This document shows, piece by piece, positions 1 through 7,364 of a DNA stretch of 64,000 nt (positions are counted from its first letter, which is position 1; the number at the start of each line of letters is the position of its first letter). Source of the stretch: Paenibacillus_AA sp045062745 (GTDB lineage Bacteria > Bacillota > Bacilli > Paenibacillales > NBRC-103111); the NCBI RefSeq assembly GCF_045062745.1, contig NZ_JBJGED010000028.1, forward strand, positions 1 through 64,000. Reading direction: 5' to 3'. Under the pieces are notes generated by a model. It saw only the letters and a list, made by a program, of their open reading frames with translations, made no database searches and was not told the DNA's origin. A program made the translations under genes and the position numbers.

Positions 1-641
1 TCCAGCAGCAGCACTTGGCCTCGCGGCTCCCAGCCGGCTTCCTGAAGGAACCGCCCGAGCTCCTGCTGGTCGAGGCTGATCGAGAGTCGGCCCATCTCCC
101 GGAACGTATAGATGTTGCGCACGTTGCGGACGAGAGAGACGACGCGCTTCAGCCCATCGGTCGTCTGATTCTCGTAGAGCGGGGACCACCATTTGGGCTG
201 GTTCCGGTAGACGGCTTCGTTTTGCTCCAGAAGGGCCGGCAGTTCCGTTTGCAGGATCGTGGAGTTCGACAGCGACGGCTTGCCATTATGGGGCGTAATC
301 GTAATATTCGAGATGTATTTTTTGGAAAAGGCCAGATTCGTTAGCGTCCCGATAATTAACGAGTAGCGGACGACGTCATCCTCGTTGTTGCTCAGGTAGA
401 ACTGGATCTCCTTCTCGCCGATCAGGTAGATCGACATGTTCTCGACGTCCTGAATGACGAACTCCAACTTGTCCTTAATCTGCTTCAGTGTATTCAATCC
501 GGCTTCCTTCGCGTTCTTCTCCGTGATGGACGCCGCGATCTGATAGGAGACGAATCCCGTGCTGACGAGAGGCAGCGAGAGGGCGAGGAGCAGGAAGAGT
601 GATAGCTTGCGTTTCAGGGATTTGGCCATCCAGCGTTGCAT
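1..641 (-). CDS. Sensor histidine kinase, YesM-like, N-terminal part (cut by window edge)
   Basis: About 213 codons are visible; the C-terminus lies outside the window. The protein starts with MQRWMAKSLKRK, followed by one membrane helix (about residues 12-33) and an extracytoplasmic region of the dCache type seen in YesM-family sensor kinases (the segments NMSIYLIGEKEI and WWSPLYENQT are typical of that family). The HAMP, His_kinase and ATPase domains would follow off the edge. The start is set by AAGGAG eight bases upstream of ATG at 641. In this family the kinase usually pairs with an AraC-type regulator and senses a sugar through a binding protein; the partner is not visible here. The kinase call rests on the sensor half only. 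Confidence 0.75.
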   Translation of the reverse strand, partial: MQRWMAKSLKRKLSLFLLLALSLPLVSTGFVSYQIAASITEKNAKEAGLNTLKQIKDKLEFVIQDVENMSIYLIGEKEIQFYLSNNEDDVVRYSLIIGTLTNLAFSKKYISNITITPHNGKPSLSNSTILQTELPALLEQNEAVYRNQPKWWSPLYENQTTDGLKRVVSLVRNVRNIYTFREMGRLSISLDQQELGRFLQEAGWEPRGQVLLL

Positions 642-674
642 GCGGCAGCTCCTTCCGCTTGAGAATGGTGTGGA

Positions 675-688
675 CGCCCAATTGGGCG
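675..688. promoter_or_regulatory. 14-bp perfect palindrome upstream of the kinase gene
   Basis: CGCCCAATTGGGCG is a perfect palindrome 34 bp upstream of the kinase start (641, minus strand) and 150 bp upstream of the divergent regulator gene at 836. Its position fits an operator; the protein that would bind it is unknown. Confidence 0.35.
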
Positions 689-733
689 CGCTTTCACCGA
701 TGCATGTTATCGTATCATAGCCGGGTTTGCGAA

Positions 734-770
734 AACATACTTTTTTTCTGGTAAACAAACTTTTTGTTTG
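734..770. promoter_or_regulatory. Direct and inverted repeats upstream of the D-amino-acid operon
   Basis: Two direct copies, AACATACTTTTT (734-745) and AACAAACTTTTT (754-765), are 20 bp apart, i.e. two helical turns. The second copy also forms the inverted repeat CAAAC-TTTTT-GTTTG (756-770). They lie 66 bp before the first gene of the operon. An operator for the DauR/YheO-like regulator encoded by that gene is the simplest reading; it is inferred from position only. Confidence 0.4.
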
Positions 771-835
771 AATCGGATGGGGTTTGTGATAGACTTCTTC
801 TCGAGAATCATCGTTCCCAAAGGATGTGAGGCGAA

Positions 836-1492
836 TTGGAGTCCGTAACGGATGAATTCGAGTTTCTGCAAGATCTGGTTCGGGGACTCGCGGCACAGTT
901 CGGCTCGGACTGCGAGGTGGTGCTGCACGACTTGCGTCGGCCTTACGACAGTACGATCGTGGCGATCGAGAACGGGCACATAACCGGGCGGAAGGTCGGG
1001 GACCCGGGTACGAATCTGGGGTTGGAAATTCTGCGCGGCACGGAGAATAACGGCAACAAGTTCAACTATGTGACCCAGACGAAGGACGGCCGTATGCTGC
1101 GCTCCTCCTCGATCTATATGAAGGACAAGAGCGGTGCGACGATCGGCTCCCTGTGCATCAACTATGACATTACCGGCTTGCTTATGGCTGAGAAGACGCT
1201 GCAATCGCTTACGATGGCCGGGCCTTCCCAGGTCGTGAAGGAATCGTTCGTGAGCAACGTCACCGATCTGCTGGACGCCTTGCTGCAGGAAGCGCAGGAT
1301 CAGGTGGGCAAGCCGGTGGCGCATATGCTGAAGGAAGACAAAATGCGCATGATCCAACTGCTCGACGGCAAGGGCGCCCTGCTCGTGAAGAAGGGCGGCG
1401 AGAAAATTTGCCAGTATTTGAACATCTCCAAGTACACGCTCTATAACTATCTGGAAGAAATTAAGAGCAATGGGGAAGGGAGCCTGTCTTAA
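836..1492 (+). CDS. YheO/DauR-like transcriptional regulator (PAS + HTH)
   Basis: 218 aa. The N-terminal part (about residues 5-120, with CEVVLHDL and SIYMKDKSG) matches the YheO-like PAS domain; the C-terminus (about 165-215, ending KYTLYNYLEEIK) matches the DauR-type helix-turn-helix. DauR of Pseudomonas represses D-arginine catabolism in response to its metabolite, and this gene heads an operon for D-amino acid breakdown, so an autoregulated substrate-responsive regulator is inferred. The start is TTG at 836 behind AGGATGTGAGG; an upstream in-phase ATG is not available. The stop is one base before the next start. Confidence 0.85.
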   Translation: MESVTDEFEFLQDLVRGLAAQFGSDCEVVLHDLRRPYDSTIVAIENGHITGRKVGDPGTNLGLEILRGTENNGNKFNYVTQTKDGRMLRSSSIYMKDKSGATIGSLCINYDITGLLMAEKTLQSLTMAGPSQVVKESFVSNVTDLLDALLQEAQDQVGKPVAHMLKEDKMRMIQLLDGKGALLVKKGGEKICQYLNISKYTLYNYLEEIKSNGEGSLS

Positions 1493-1493
1493 T

Positions 1494-2750
1494 ATGGTGA
1501 GCGTATCGAAAGCATGGGAAGGGCTGGAGACGCCGTGCGTCGTGATCGACACGACCCGCATGGCGCGCAATATCGCGCGGATGGCGCAAGTCGCCGGCCA
1601 GCATGGAGTGAAGCTGCGTCCGCACACGAAGACGCACAAGCTCCCGCGTATCGCCGAGCTGCAGCTCGCTGCCGGCGCACCGGGCATCACGGTGGCGAAG
1701 GTGTCGGAAGCGGAAGTGATGGCGGAGCATGGCATTACTAATATTTTCATCGCCTACCCGTTGATTAGGGTGAGCAAAATCGAGCGGGCTATTCGTCTCA
1801 GCGAACGGATCGAGCTGATCCTGGGCGTCGACAGCCTGGAAGGGGCGACGCGGTTGTCCGAGACGGCCGGTCGTCACGGTCACGCGCTGCAGGTGCGGCT
1901 CGAGATCGACACCGGGCTGCGCCGGACGGGCGTGCTGTATGACGACGCGGTTGCGCTCGCCCATCGCATTCATGCGCTGCCGCATCTGCGGCTGACGGGG
2001 ATCTACACGTTCCGCGGTGCGATGCTGAAGGGCCAGGCGACGCTCGATCTCGAGGCGGCCGGCCGCGAGGAAGGGACGCTTATGGCGGAGCTGGCCGAGC
2101 GGATGCGCGCCGAAGGCTTGCCGATCGCGGATGTGAGCGTCGGCTCGACGCCGACGTCGGCGTATGCCGCGGCCGTGCCGGGCGTGACGGAGATTCGCCC
2201 CGGCACGTACGTGTTTCACGATGCGATGCAGGCGAAGCTCGGCGTCTGCTCGCTCGACGACTGCGCGGGCACCGTGCACGTGACGGTCGTGAGCCGCCCG
2301 TCGCCGGAGCTCGTCGTCATCGACGGCGGCAGCAAGACGTTCGCGACGGACGTGCCGCCGAACACGGCGCCGCTCGGGCTCGTCGGCTTCGGCCGCGTGG
2401 TCGGGCTGGACGACGCCGTGCTGGAGCGGCTGTCGGAGGAGCACGGCATGCTGCGGCTCGGACCGGCCGCGCAGGCGGCGAACCCGCAGGTCGGGGATCG
2501 CCTGGCGATCATCCCGAACCACATCTGCAGCACGGTGAACCTGCACAACTCGGTTGTGCTGGCTTACTCCGGCGGGGCGGATGGGGTAAGCGGTTCGAGC
2601 CGTTCGGGGGGTTCGGCTGCTGCGATTGGTGCGGGCGGTTCCGGTGGCTCCGGCGGCTCGGGCGGCTCGGGGGTTGGAGTCGGGCTGCTGGACGAAGAGG
2701 AGCTGGTGCTGGAGCGGGTGCCGGTGTTGGGTCGAGGTATGGTGGAATAG
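1494..2750 (+). CDS. D-threonine aldolase / D-serine dehydratase-like PLP enzyme
   Basis: 418 aa, PLP-dependent, fold III (alanine racemase N-terminal barrel). The PLP lysine is in RPHTKTHK (K46), and the C-terminal metal site of the DSD family is visible as PNHICSTVNLH. Family members cleave or deaminate beta-hydroxy D-amino acids. ATG 1494 is preferred over ATG 1470 because GGGAAGGGAG precedes it and it directly follows the regulator's stop. Between the last core strand and the C-terminal tail (about residues 357-392) lies a Gly/Ser tract made of GGS units that family members normally lack. The substrate cannot be told from sequence; D-Ser or D-Thr are the main options. Confidence 0.85.
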   Translation: MVSVSKAWEGLETPCVVIDTTRMARNIARMAQVAGQHGVKLRPHTKTHKLPRIAELQLAAGAPGITVAKVSEAEVMAEHGITNIFIAYPLIRVSKIERAIRLSERIELILGVDSLEGATRLSETAGRHGHALQVRLEIDTGLRRTGVLYDDAVALAHRIHALPHLRLTGIYTFRGAMLKGQATLDLEAAGREEGTLMAELAERMRAEGLPIADVSVGSTPTSAYAAAVPGVTEIRPGTYVFHDAMQAKLGVCSLDDCAGTVHVTVVSRPSPELVVIDGGSKTFATDVPPNTAPLGLVGFGRVVGLDDAVLERLSEEHGMLRLGPAAQAANPQVGDRLAIIPNHICSTVNLHNSVVLAYSGGADGVSGSSRSGGSAAAIGAGGSGGSGGSGGSGVGVGLLDEEELVLERVPVLGRGMVE

Positions 2751-2763
2751 GAGGGAACGAGCT

Positions 2764-4374
2764 ATGCTGGATCTCATCTTGAAAAACGGCCGGATCGTCG
2801 ACGGGACCGGCAACCCTTGGCAACACGGCGATGTCGGCATCAAGGACGGCGTCATTGCGGCGGTCGGCCGGCTCGATCTGGAAGCACTCCGCGTCATCGA
2901 TGTGCACGGGCAAGTCATCGCCCCCGGGTTCATCGACGGGCACTGCCATTCCGACCTGATGATCTTCGATCATCCGGGGAGCGAGATCAAGCTGCAGCAG
3001 GGTGTCACTACCGAGGTCGTCGGCAACTGCGGGCTGGCGCCGGCGCCGTACGTGCGCAGCCAGGGCGAGCTGCTGCAGAGCTACGTGCAGCCGGTGCTCG
3101 GCAAGACGAAGTGGGAGTGGCCGTGGTCGTCCGTCGAGGAGTACATGGAGTCGGTCGCCCGCCTGAACCCGTCCGAGAATATGGCGACGTACGTCGCGCA
3201 TGGCGCGCTGCGCATCTCGGTGATGGGCTTCGCCAACCGGCCGGCCACCTCGGCGGAGCTCACCCGGATGAAGGAGCTGCTCGAGGAAGGGATGAAGGCC
3301 GGCGCGATCGGCCTGTCCATCGGTCTGCTGTATGCACCGGGCAGCTATACGTCAAAGGAAGAGATCGCCGAGCTCTGCTCGGTGCTGCCGAAGTACGGCG
3401 GCTTGTTCTCCACGCATATCCGCGGCGAAGGCAACAACCTGCTGCCGTCCGTGCGCGAAGTGATCTGGATCGCCGAGAAGGCCGGCGTGTCGCTCCACGT
3501 CAGCCACCTGAAGGCGGCGGGCAAACGCAACTGGGGCCAGGTGATCGACGCCTTGGAGCTGATCGAGGACGCGCGGTCGCGCGGCATGGATGTGACGTGC
3601 GACGTGTACCCGTACAATGCCGGGTCCACGACGCTCACGACCGTGCTGCCGCCCTGGGTGCTCGAGGGCGGCATCGAGAGTGCGCTCGCGCGGTTCCGCG
3701 AGCCGGAGCTGCGGGCGCGCATCCGCCGGGAGCTCGGCGAGGAGCAGGACGACTGGGACAACCTCGTCTGCTCCACCGGCTGGAGCAGCGTCATCGTCTC
3801 GGCTGTCCATACGGAAGCGAATCTCGGCTTGGAGGGAAAGTCGATCGCCGAGATCAGCGAGCTGCGCGGCCAGTATCCGGTCGACTGCATGCTCGACCTG
3901 CTGCTGGAGGAAGACGGGCGCATCTCGATCGTCTACTTCCACATGTCCGACGATGACGTGAAGCAGGTGATCGGCTACGAGAAGTCGCTCATCGCCTCCG
4001 ACAGCCTCACGTGCGAGACCGGCAAGCCGCATCCCCGGCTGTACGGCACGTTCCCGCGCGTGTTCGCCAAGTATGTACGCGAGCACAAGGTGCTGTCGCT
4101 CGAGCAGGCGGTGCGCAAGGTCACGTCCTTCCCCGTGCAGCGGTTCAAGCTCGGCAAGCGCGGGCTGCTCGTGCCCGGCTACATCGCGGATGTGGCCGTC
4201 TTTGATCCGGATACGATCGAGGATCGCGCGACGTTCGAAGAGCCGCGCCAATATCCCGAAGGCATGAGCCATGTGCTGGTGAACGGCGTGCTCACGCTAA
4301 GCGGCAAGCAGCATACGCAAGCACGCGAGGGCACATTGATCCGCGCTCAGCATTGCTGCCGGCATCATCACTAA
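2764..4374 (+). CDS. D-aminoacylase (N-acyl-D-amino-acid deacylase)
   Basis: 536 aa, amidohydrolase superfamily, 13 bp after the previous gene and preceded by GGAGGGA. Metal ligands of the D-aminoacylase family can be seen: HxH in GFIDGHCHSD (H60, H62), the bridging cysteine in EVVGNCG (C89), histidines in FSTHIRGEG and HVSHLKAAG, and the catalytic aspartate in IASDSL. It releases free D-amino acids from N-acylated forms in the cytoplasm, supplying the PLP enzyme encoded next to it. An upstream in-frame ATG (2626) lies inside the preceding gene and was not used. Confidence 0.93.
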   Translation: MLDLILKNGRIVDGTGNPWQHGDVGIKDGVIAAVGRLDLEALRVIDVHGQVIAPGFIDGHCHSDLMIFDHPGSEIKLQQGVTTEVVGNCGLAPAPYVRSQGELLQSYVQPVLGKTKWEWPWSSVEEYMESVARLNPSENMATYVAHGALRISVMGFANRPATSAELTRMKELLEEGMKAGAIGLSIGLLYAPGSYTSKEEIAELCSVLPKYGGLFSTHIRGEGNNLLPSVREVIWIAEKAGVSLHVSHLKAAGKRNWGQVIDALELIEDARSRGMDVTCDVYPYNAGSTTLTTVLPPWVLEGGIESALARFREPELRARIRRELGEEQDDWDNLVCSTGWSSVIVSAVHTEANLGLEGKSIAEISELRGQYPVDCMLDLLLEEDGRISIVYFHMSDDDVKQVIGYEKSLIASDSLTCETGKPHPRLYGTFPRVFAKYVREHKVLSLEQAVRKVTSFPVQRFKLGKRGLLVPGYIADVAVFDPDTIEDRATFEEPRQYPEGMSHVLVNGVLTLSGKQHTQAREGTLIRAQHCCRHHH

Positions 4375-4401
4375 ATCTATTATGAATTTGGAGGTGCCCC
4401 C

Positions 4402-4869
4402 ATGGCACAAATTGAAAAACGCCTCGAAGAGCTCGGTCTCGTCTTGCCCCCACCCCCGCCGGCGCGGTTTACGTATGTTCCTTGTAACCGCACCGGCAAC
4501 CTGATCTACTTGTCCGGCCAGGATTGCCGGGACGCGAACGGCGTGCTCATCTACGAGGGCAAGCTCGGCCGCGAGATCACGATCGAGCAGGGCCAGGAAG
4601 CGGCCAGGCAGACGATCCTGAATTGCATCGCCGTCATGAAGGGCTACCTCGGCGACTTGGACCGCGTTGTCCGCATCGTGAAGCTGCTCGGCTTCGTCAA
4701 CAGCGCGCCGGGCTTCGCCGACCAGCCGATCGTCATGAACGGCGCGTCGAACCTGCTCGTCGACATCTTCGGCGAGAGCGGCAAGCATGCCCGCTCCGCG
4801 ATCGGGACGAGCGAGCTGCCGTTCCACACGCCGGTGGAGATCGAGATCATCGCCGAGATCCGCGATTAG
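4402..4869 (+). CDS. RidA family protein (YjgF/UK114)
   Basis: 155 aa, of the longer RidA subgroup often found in amino-acid operons. RidA proteins hydrolyse reactive enamine/imine products of PLP dehydratases. Placed last in an operon with a PLP enzyme acting on D-amino acids, it probably clears the 2-aminoacrylate-type intermediate formed by that enzyme. GGAGGT precedes ATG 4402. I could not locate the catalytic arginine of RidA with certainty (the C-terminal IGTSELPFHTPVEIEIIAEI replaces the usual R-x-A-V region), so it may be a RidA paralogue of different activity. Confidence 0.88.
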   Translation: MAQIEKRLEELGLVLPPPPPARFTYVPCNRTGNLIYLSGQDCRDANGVLIYEGKLGREITIEQGQEAARQTILNCIAVMKGYLGDLDRVVRIVKLLGFVNSAPGFADQPIVMNGASNLLVDIFGESGKHARSAIGTSELPFHTPVEIEIIAEIRD

Positions 4870-4895
4870 TCGCGGGATCGCGCGCAATAAGCGAA

Positions 4896-4936
4896 ACGCC
4901 TTCTGCACTTAGCACTTAGCGCAGGAGGCGTTTTTG
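4896..4936 (+). terminator. Rho-independent terminator of the D-amino-acid operon
   Basis: ACGCCTTCTGC pairs with GCAGGAGGCGT (one G-T pair) around a 14-base loop and is followed by a run of T. It starts 27 bp after the RidA stop. Confidence 0.85.
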
Positions 4937-4966
4937 TATACGAGAATTTTTCCATAGATGCTGATC

Positions 4967-5131
4967 TTAAGGCGACTCATCAAAATATCGGCCTTGCTCT
5001 TCCACTTCTACGATATCGTTTTCTAGAGCTTGTTCTCCAATCAGCTTAGTATCCTTCTTTATTGCATGATCTATCGGTGATTCGGGGTTATCGCCATTTG
5101 CATTGTTGAATTCATTCATTTCCCTAGGCAT
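4967..5131 (-). CDS. Small acidic protein, unknown function
   Basis: 54 aa, beginning MPREMNEFNNAN and ending GRYFDESP; rich in Asp, Glu and Asn and without membrane segments. The evidence for a real gene is a strong ribosome binding site (GGGAGG seven bases before ATG) and its place 14 bp after another small gene, with which it probably forms an operon. No family recognised. Confidence 0.6.
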   Translation of the reverse strand: MPREMNEFNNANGDNPESPIDHAIKKDTKLIGEQALENDIVEVEEQGRYFDESP

Positions 5132-5145
5132 GATATTCCTCCCTT

Positions 5146-5325
5146 TTAGTTAAGTTCATGATCGTCAAAATCTTTCACGATTTGAAATCCAAGATCATCG
5201 GTATATACAATTCCATTCCGAATTTCAGTTTTGATTTCTCCCCTCTCGATTAATGAGGAAATCATGACTGCGTCCAGGCTTAAATTTTTGATTATAGTAT
5301 CAACTTTATAGGTAAATTGATCCAT
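5146..5325 (-). CDS. Small protein, unknown function
   Basis: 59 aa, beginning MDQFTYKVDTII. ATG 5325 is chosen because GGAGGTGG lies just upstream; a longer in-frame version starting at 5376 has no such signal. The sequence looks soluble, with a predicted helix-strand pattern (SLIERGEIKTEIRNGIVYT). It is followed after 14 bp by the 54-aa gene. No family recognised; a small regulatory or sporulation-related protein is possible but not shown. Confidence 0.6.
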   Translation of the reverse strand: MDQFTYKVDTIIKNLSLDAVMISSLIERGEIKTEIRNGIVYTDDLGFQIVKDFDDHELN

Positions 5326-5419
5326 GCTTACCACCTCCGGATACAAGTATTTACCGGGAGGGATAGGAATAAACACCCGAATGAATCCCGACGCAACGGG
5401 AGAGTGTACCGATACATGT

Positions 5420-5683
5420 TAAGCCGGAAAAGTCGTGTTACTGGGCGGTCGAGAGGTCTGGAGGAGGGACTAAGCCGGAAAAGTCGTGTTACTGGGCGGT
5501 AAGGTGGTCTGGAGGAGGGAATAAGCCGGAAAAATCGTTTTACTGGGTTGTGAGGTGGTCTGGAGGAGGGGATAAGCCGGAAAAGTCGTGTTACTGGGCG
5601 GGGGAGAGGTCTAGAGGCGGGAATAAGCCGGAAAAGTCTTGTTACTAGGCGGTGAGTTAGCTGAAGGAGGGGATAAGCCGGTT
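5420..5683. repeat. Tandem repeat array A, 51-bp unit, five copies
   Basis: Units begin TAAGCCGGAAAAGTCGTGTT at 5420, 5471, 5522, 5573 and 5624, with a partial sixth at 5674. The period is exactly 51 bp. Copies differ at a few positions each and abut without unique spacers. No promoter or gene is evident inside. See the inverted family B immediately to the right. Confidence 0.9.
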
Positions 5684-6065
5684 CTTGACCTTAGCCCCCA
5701 CGCTCCAAAGTAACCCATTATGACGTTACCATCACCGCTCTACAGCCCCGCCAACCGCGAATGCGCCCGCTCCAAAGTAACTATTCTACTCTACAGCCCC
5801 GCCAACCGCGAATGCGCCCGTCCAAACTAAACTATTCTACTCTACAGCCCCGCCAACCGCGAATGCGCCCGCTCCAAAGTAACTATTCTACTCTACAGCC
5901 CCGCCAACCGCGAATGCGCCCGCTCCAAAGTAACTATTCTACTCTATAGCCCCGCCAACCGCGAATGCGCCCGCTCCAAAGTAACTATTCTACTCTACAG
6001 CCCCGTCAACCGCGAATCGGATCACTCCAAAGTAACATTTCTACTCTACAGCCCCGCCCACGCGA
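5684..6065. repeat. Tandem repeat array B, 51-bp unit, six copies
   Basis: Units begin CTCTACAGCCCCGCCAACCG at 5738, 5789, 5840, 5891, 5942 and 5993, with a partial copy at 6044 running up to the stop of the MocA gene. Period 51 bp, the same as array A, with the AGTAAC core (array A on the opposite strand carries AGTAAC too), suggesting two diverged families of one element facing each other. A degenerate junction lies at 5684-5737. Confidence 0.9.
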
Positions 6066-7178
6066 TCAAATAAACTCGCTCCGCGTATCGAAAATCGTGG
6101 GGTCCAGCTTGTTCCATGGCGTGAACGACGTCGTCAAGCTATAACGCGCGCCCGTCTCCGCCGACCGGTAGGTGCCGAACATGATCTCGTGCACGTGCAG
6201 CTGCTGCCGGCCCGACTGCACAGGGACCACACCGTCGCGCAGGCACTGAATGAAGTGCCCCATGATGCTCACCTCGGGGTGCGAGGCGATCGCACTGCGT
6301 GGCACATAGCAGTCCTGCAGCCCCCGCCACGTGACCGGCTCCGCATCCGGCACCGGTACATTGGGCGCATGCACCACAAGCGGCAAGCCGCTGTCGTTCA
6401 AGGCCACGGTGCCGTTTCGGCCGAACACCAGCGTATTGTTGAGCACGAACGAGGTACCCCACAGCGTGCGGATGACCGCTTGCTGGCCGCCCTCAAACTG
6501 GACGATCAGCGTAACGTTGTCGTCCACGTCGCTGTCCACAAGCTTGCCCCCGCCGACGATCCGCTTCGGAATGAGCGTATTCACCTCCGCCATGACGCTG
6601 ACGGCCGGACCGAGCAGGCCGACGAGCCGGCTGACGGGATAGACGAGACAGTCGAGCACCGCGCCCCCATGGGCGACCGACTTGTCGTAGTACCAATTGT
6701 CCCGCGGCGGGCCCGGCAAAGAGAGGTTCGCTTCGGCCCCGGTAATTTTGCCGATATACCGTTCGTTCACGAAGTCAGCGGCGGCGAGGAAAGCCGGATT
6801 CAGATCGTACGGCAGACTCATGAAGATCAAGCCCCGCTCGTCGGCCAGCTCGACCATCGCCTTGCACTCTTCGAAGCTCGTCGCCATCGGCTTCTCGTTC
6901 AGCACATGCAGCCCGCGCTCTAGGGCGGCCAGTACCGGTTCCGTATGCACGGAATGCGGGGTCGTTACGACAACTGCGTCCAGGTCCTCCTGGTCCAGCA
7001 TCGCCCGATAGTCGTCATACGCACGGGGGACCCCATACACGGCCCCTTTTTTCTGCGCATTCTCGAGACGTCGGGCGCACGTAGCCACGAACTGTACCTG
7101 CTCCAGCTTGCCCGCTTGCTCGAAGAACCGGTTGCTGATGTCACCGCTGCCGATCATCCCTAATCGAATCGGTTTCAT
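6066..7178 (-). CDS. Gfo/Idh/MocA family oxidoreductase
   Basis: 370 aa. An N-terminal Rossmann fold (GMIGSGDISNRF, residues 7-18) binds NAD(P); HVLNEKPMA carries the EKP motif with the catalytic lysine; the C-terminal half is the sugar-binding alpha/beta domain. The family oxidises or reduces cyclic polyols and sugars; the substrate is not predictable. GGAGGAG precedes ATG 7178. It is a single-gene unit, divergent from the chemoreceptor gene. Confidence 0.9.
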   Translation of the reverse strand: MKPIRLGMIGSGDISNRFFEQAGKLEQVQFVATCARRLENAQKKGAVYGVPRAYDDYRAMLDQEDLDAVVVTTPHSVHTEPVLAALERGLHVLNEKPMATSFEECKAMVELADERGLIFMSLPYDLNPAFLAAADFVNERYIGKITGAEANLSLPGPPRDNWYYDKSVAHGGAVLDCLVYPVSRLVGLLGPAVSVMAEVNTLIPKRIVGGGKLVDSDVDDNVTLIVQFEGGQQAVIRTLWGTSFVLNNTLVFGRNGTVALNDSGLPLVVHAPNVPVPDAEPVTWRGLQDCYVPRSAIASHPEVSIMGHFIQCLRDGVVPVQSGRQQLHVHEIMFGTYRSAETGARYSLTTSFTPWNKLDPTIFDTRSEFI

Positions 7179-7255
7179 AATCGCTCCTCCTCTAGCGTTT
7201 CATAGAATAGAAACGCGCTTCATAGTCTTTCCAGTGTACACCATTCCTGTAGACG

Positions 7256-7282
7256 CGAAAAGTAGAGCGGGTAGGCCGATTT
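7256..7282 (+). promoter_or_regulatory. Possible sigma-D (motility) promoter
   Basis: GCCGATTT (7275-7282) matches seven of eight bases of the sigma-D -10 element GCCGATAT, with a poor -35 element (CGAA, 7256-7259) 15 bp upstream. It precedes a chemoreceptor gene, which is a usual sigma-D target. Confidence 0.3.
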
Positions 7283-7364
7283 ACCTATTGTCAACGTGAC
7301 TTTATTTTCCAATCCATGGTATGATAGACGACAGAATTCGATAGAGAGAAAGGAAGAGGAGCAG

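Noticed and set aside
1461..2933. Long minus-strand reading frame opposite the D-amino-acid genes
   Set aside because: GC-rich shadow with low-complexity His/Arg composition; the plus-strand genes have clear families. The same applies to long antisense frames such as 9081-10577, 12576-13700 and 29059-30042.
5761..5949. Repeat protein of 17-residue units read from array B
   Set aside because: It arises only because 51 is a multiple of three; there is no ribosome binding site and the frame is not kept through the array.
5420..6060. CRISPR array
   Set aside because: The 51-bp units abut without unique spacers and no cas gene is in the window.
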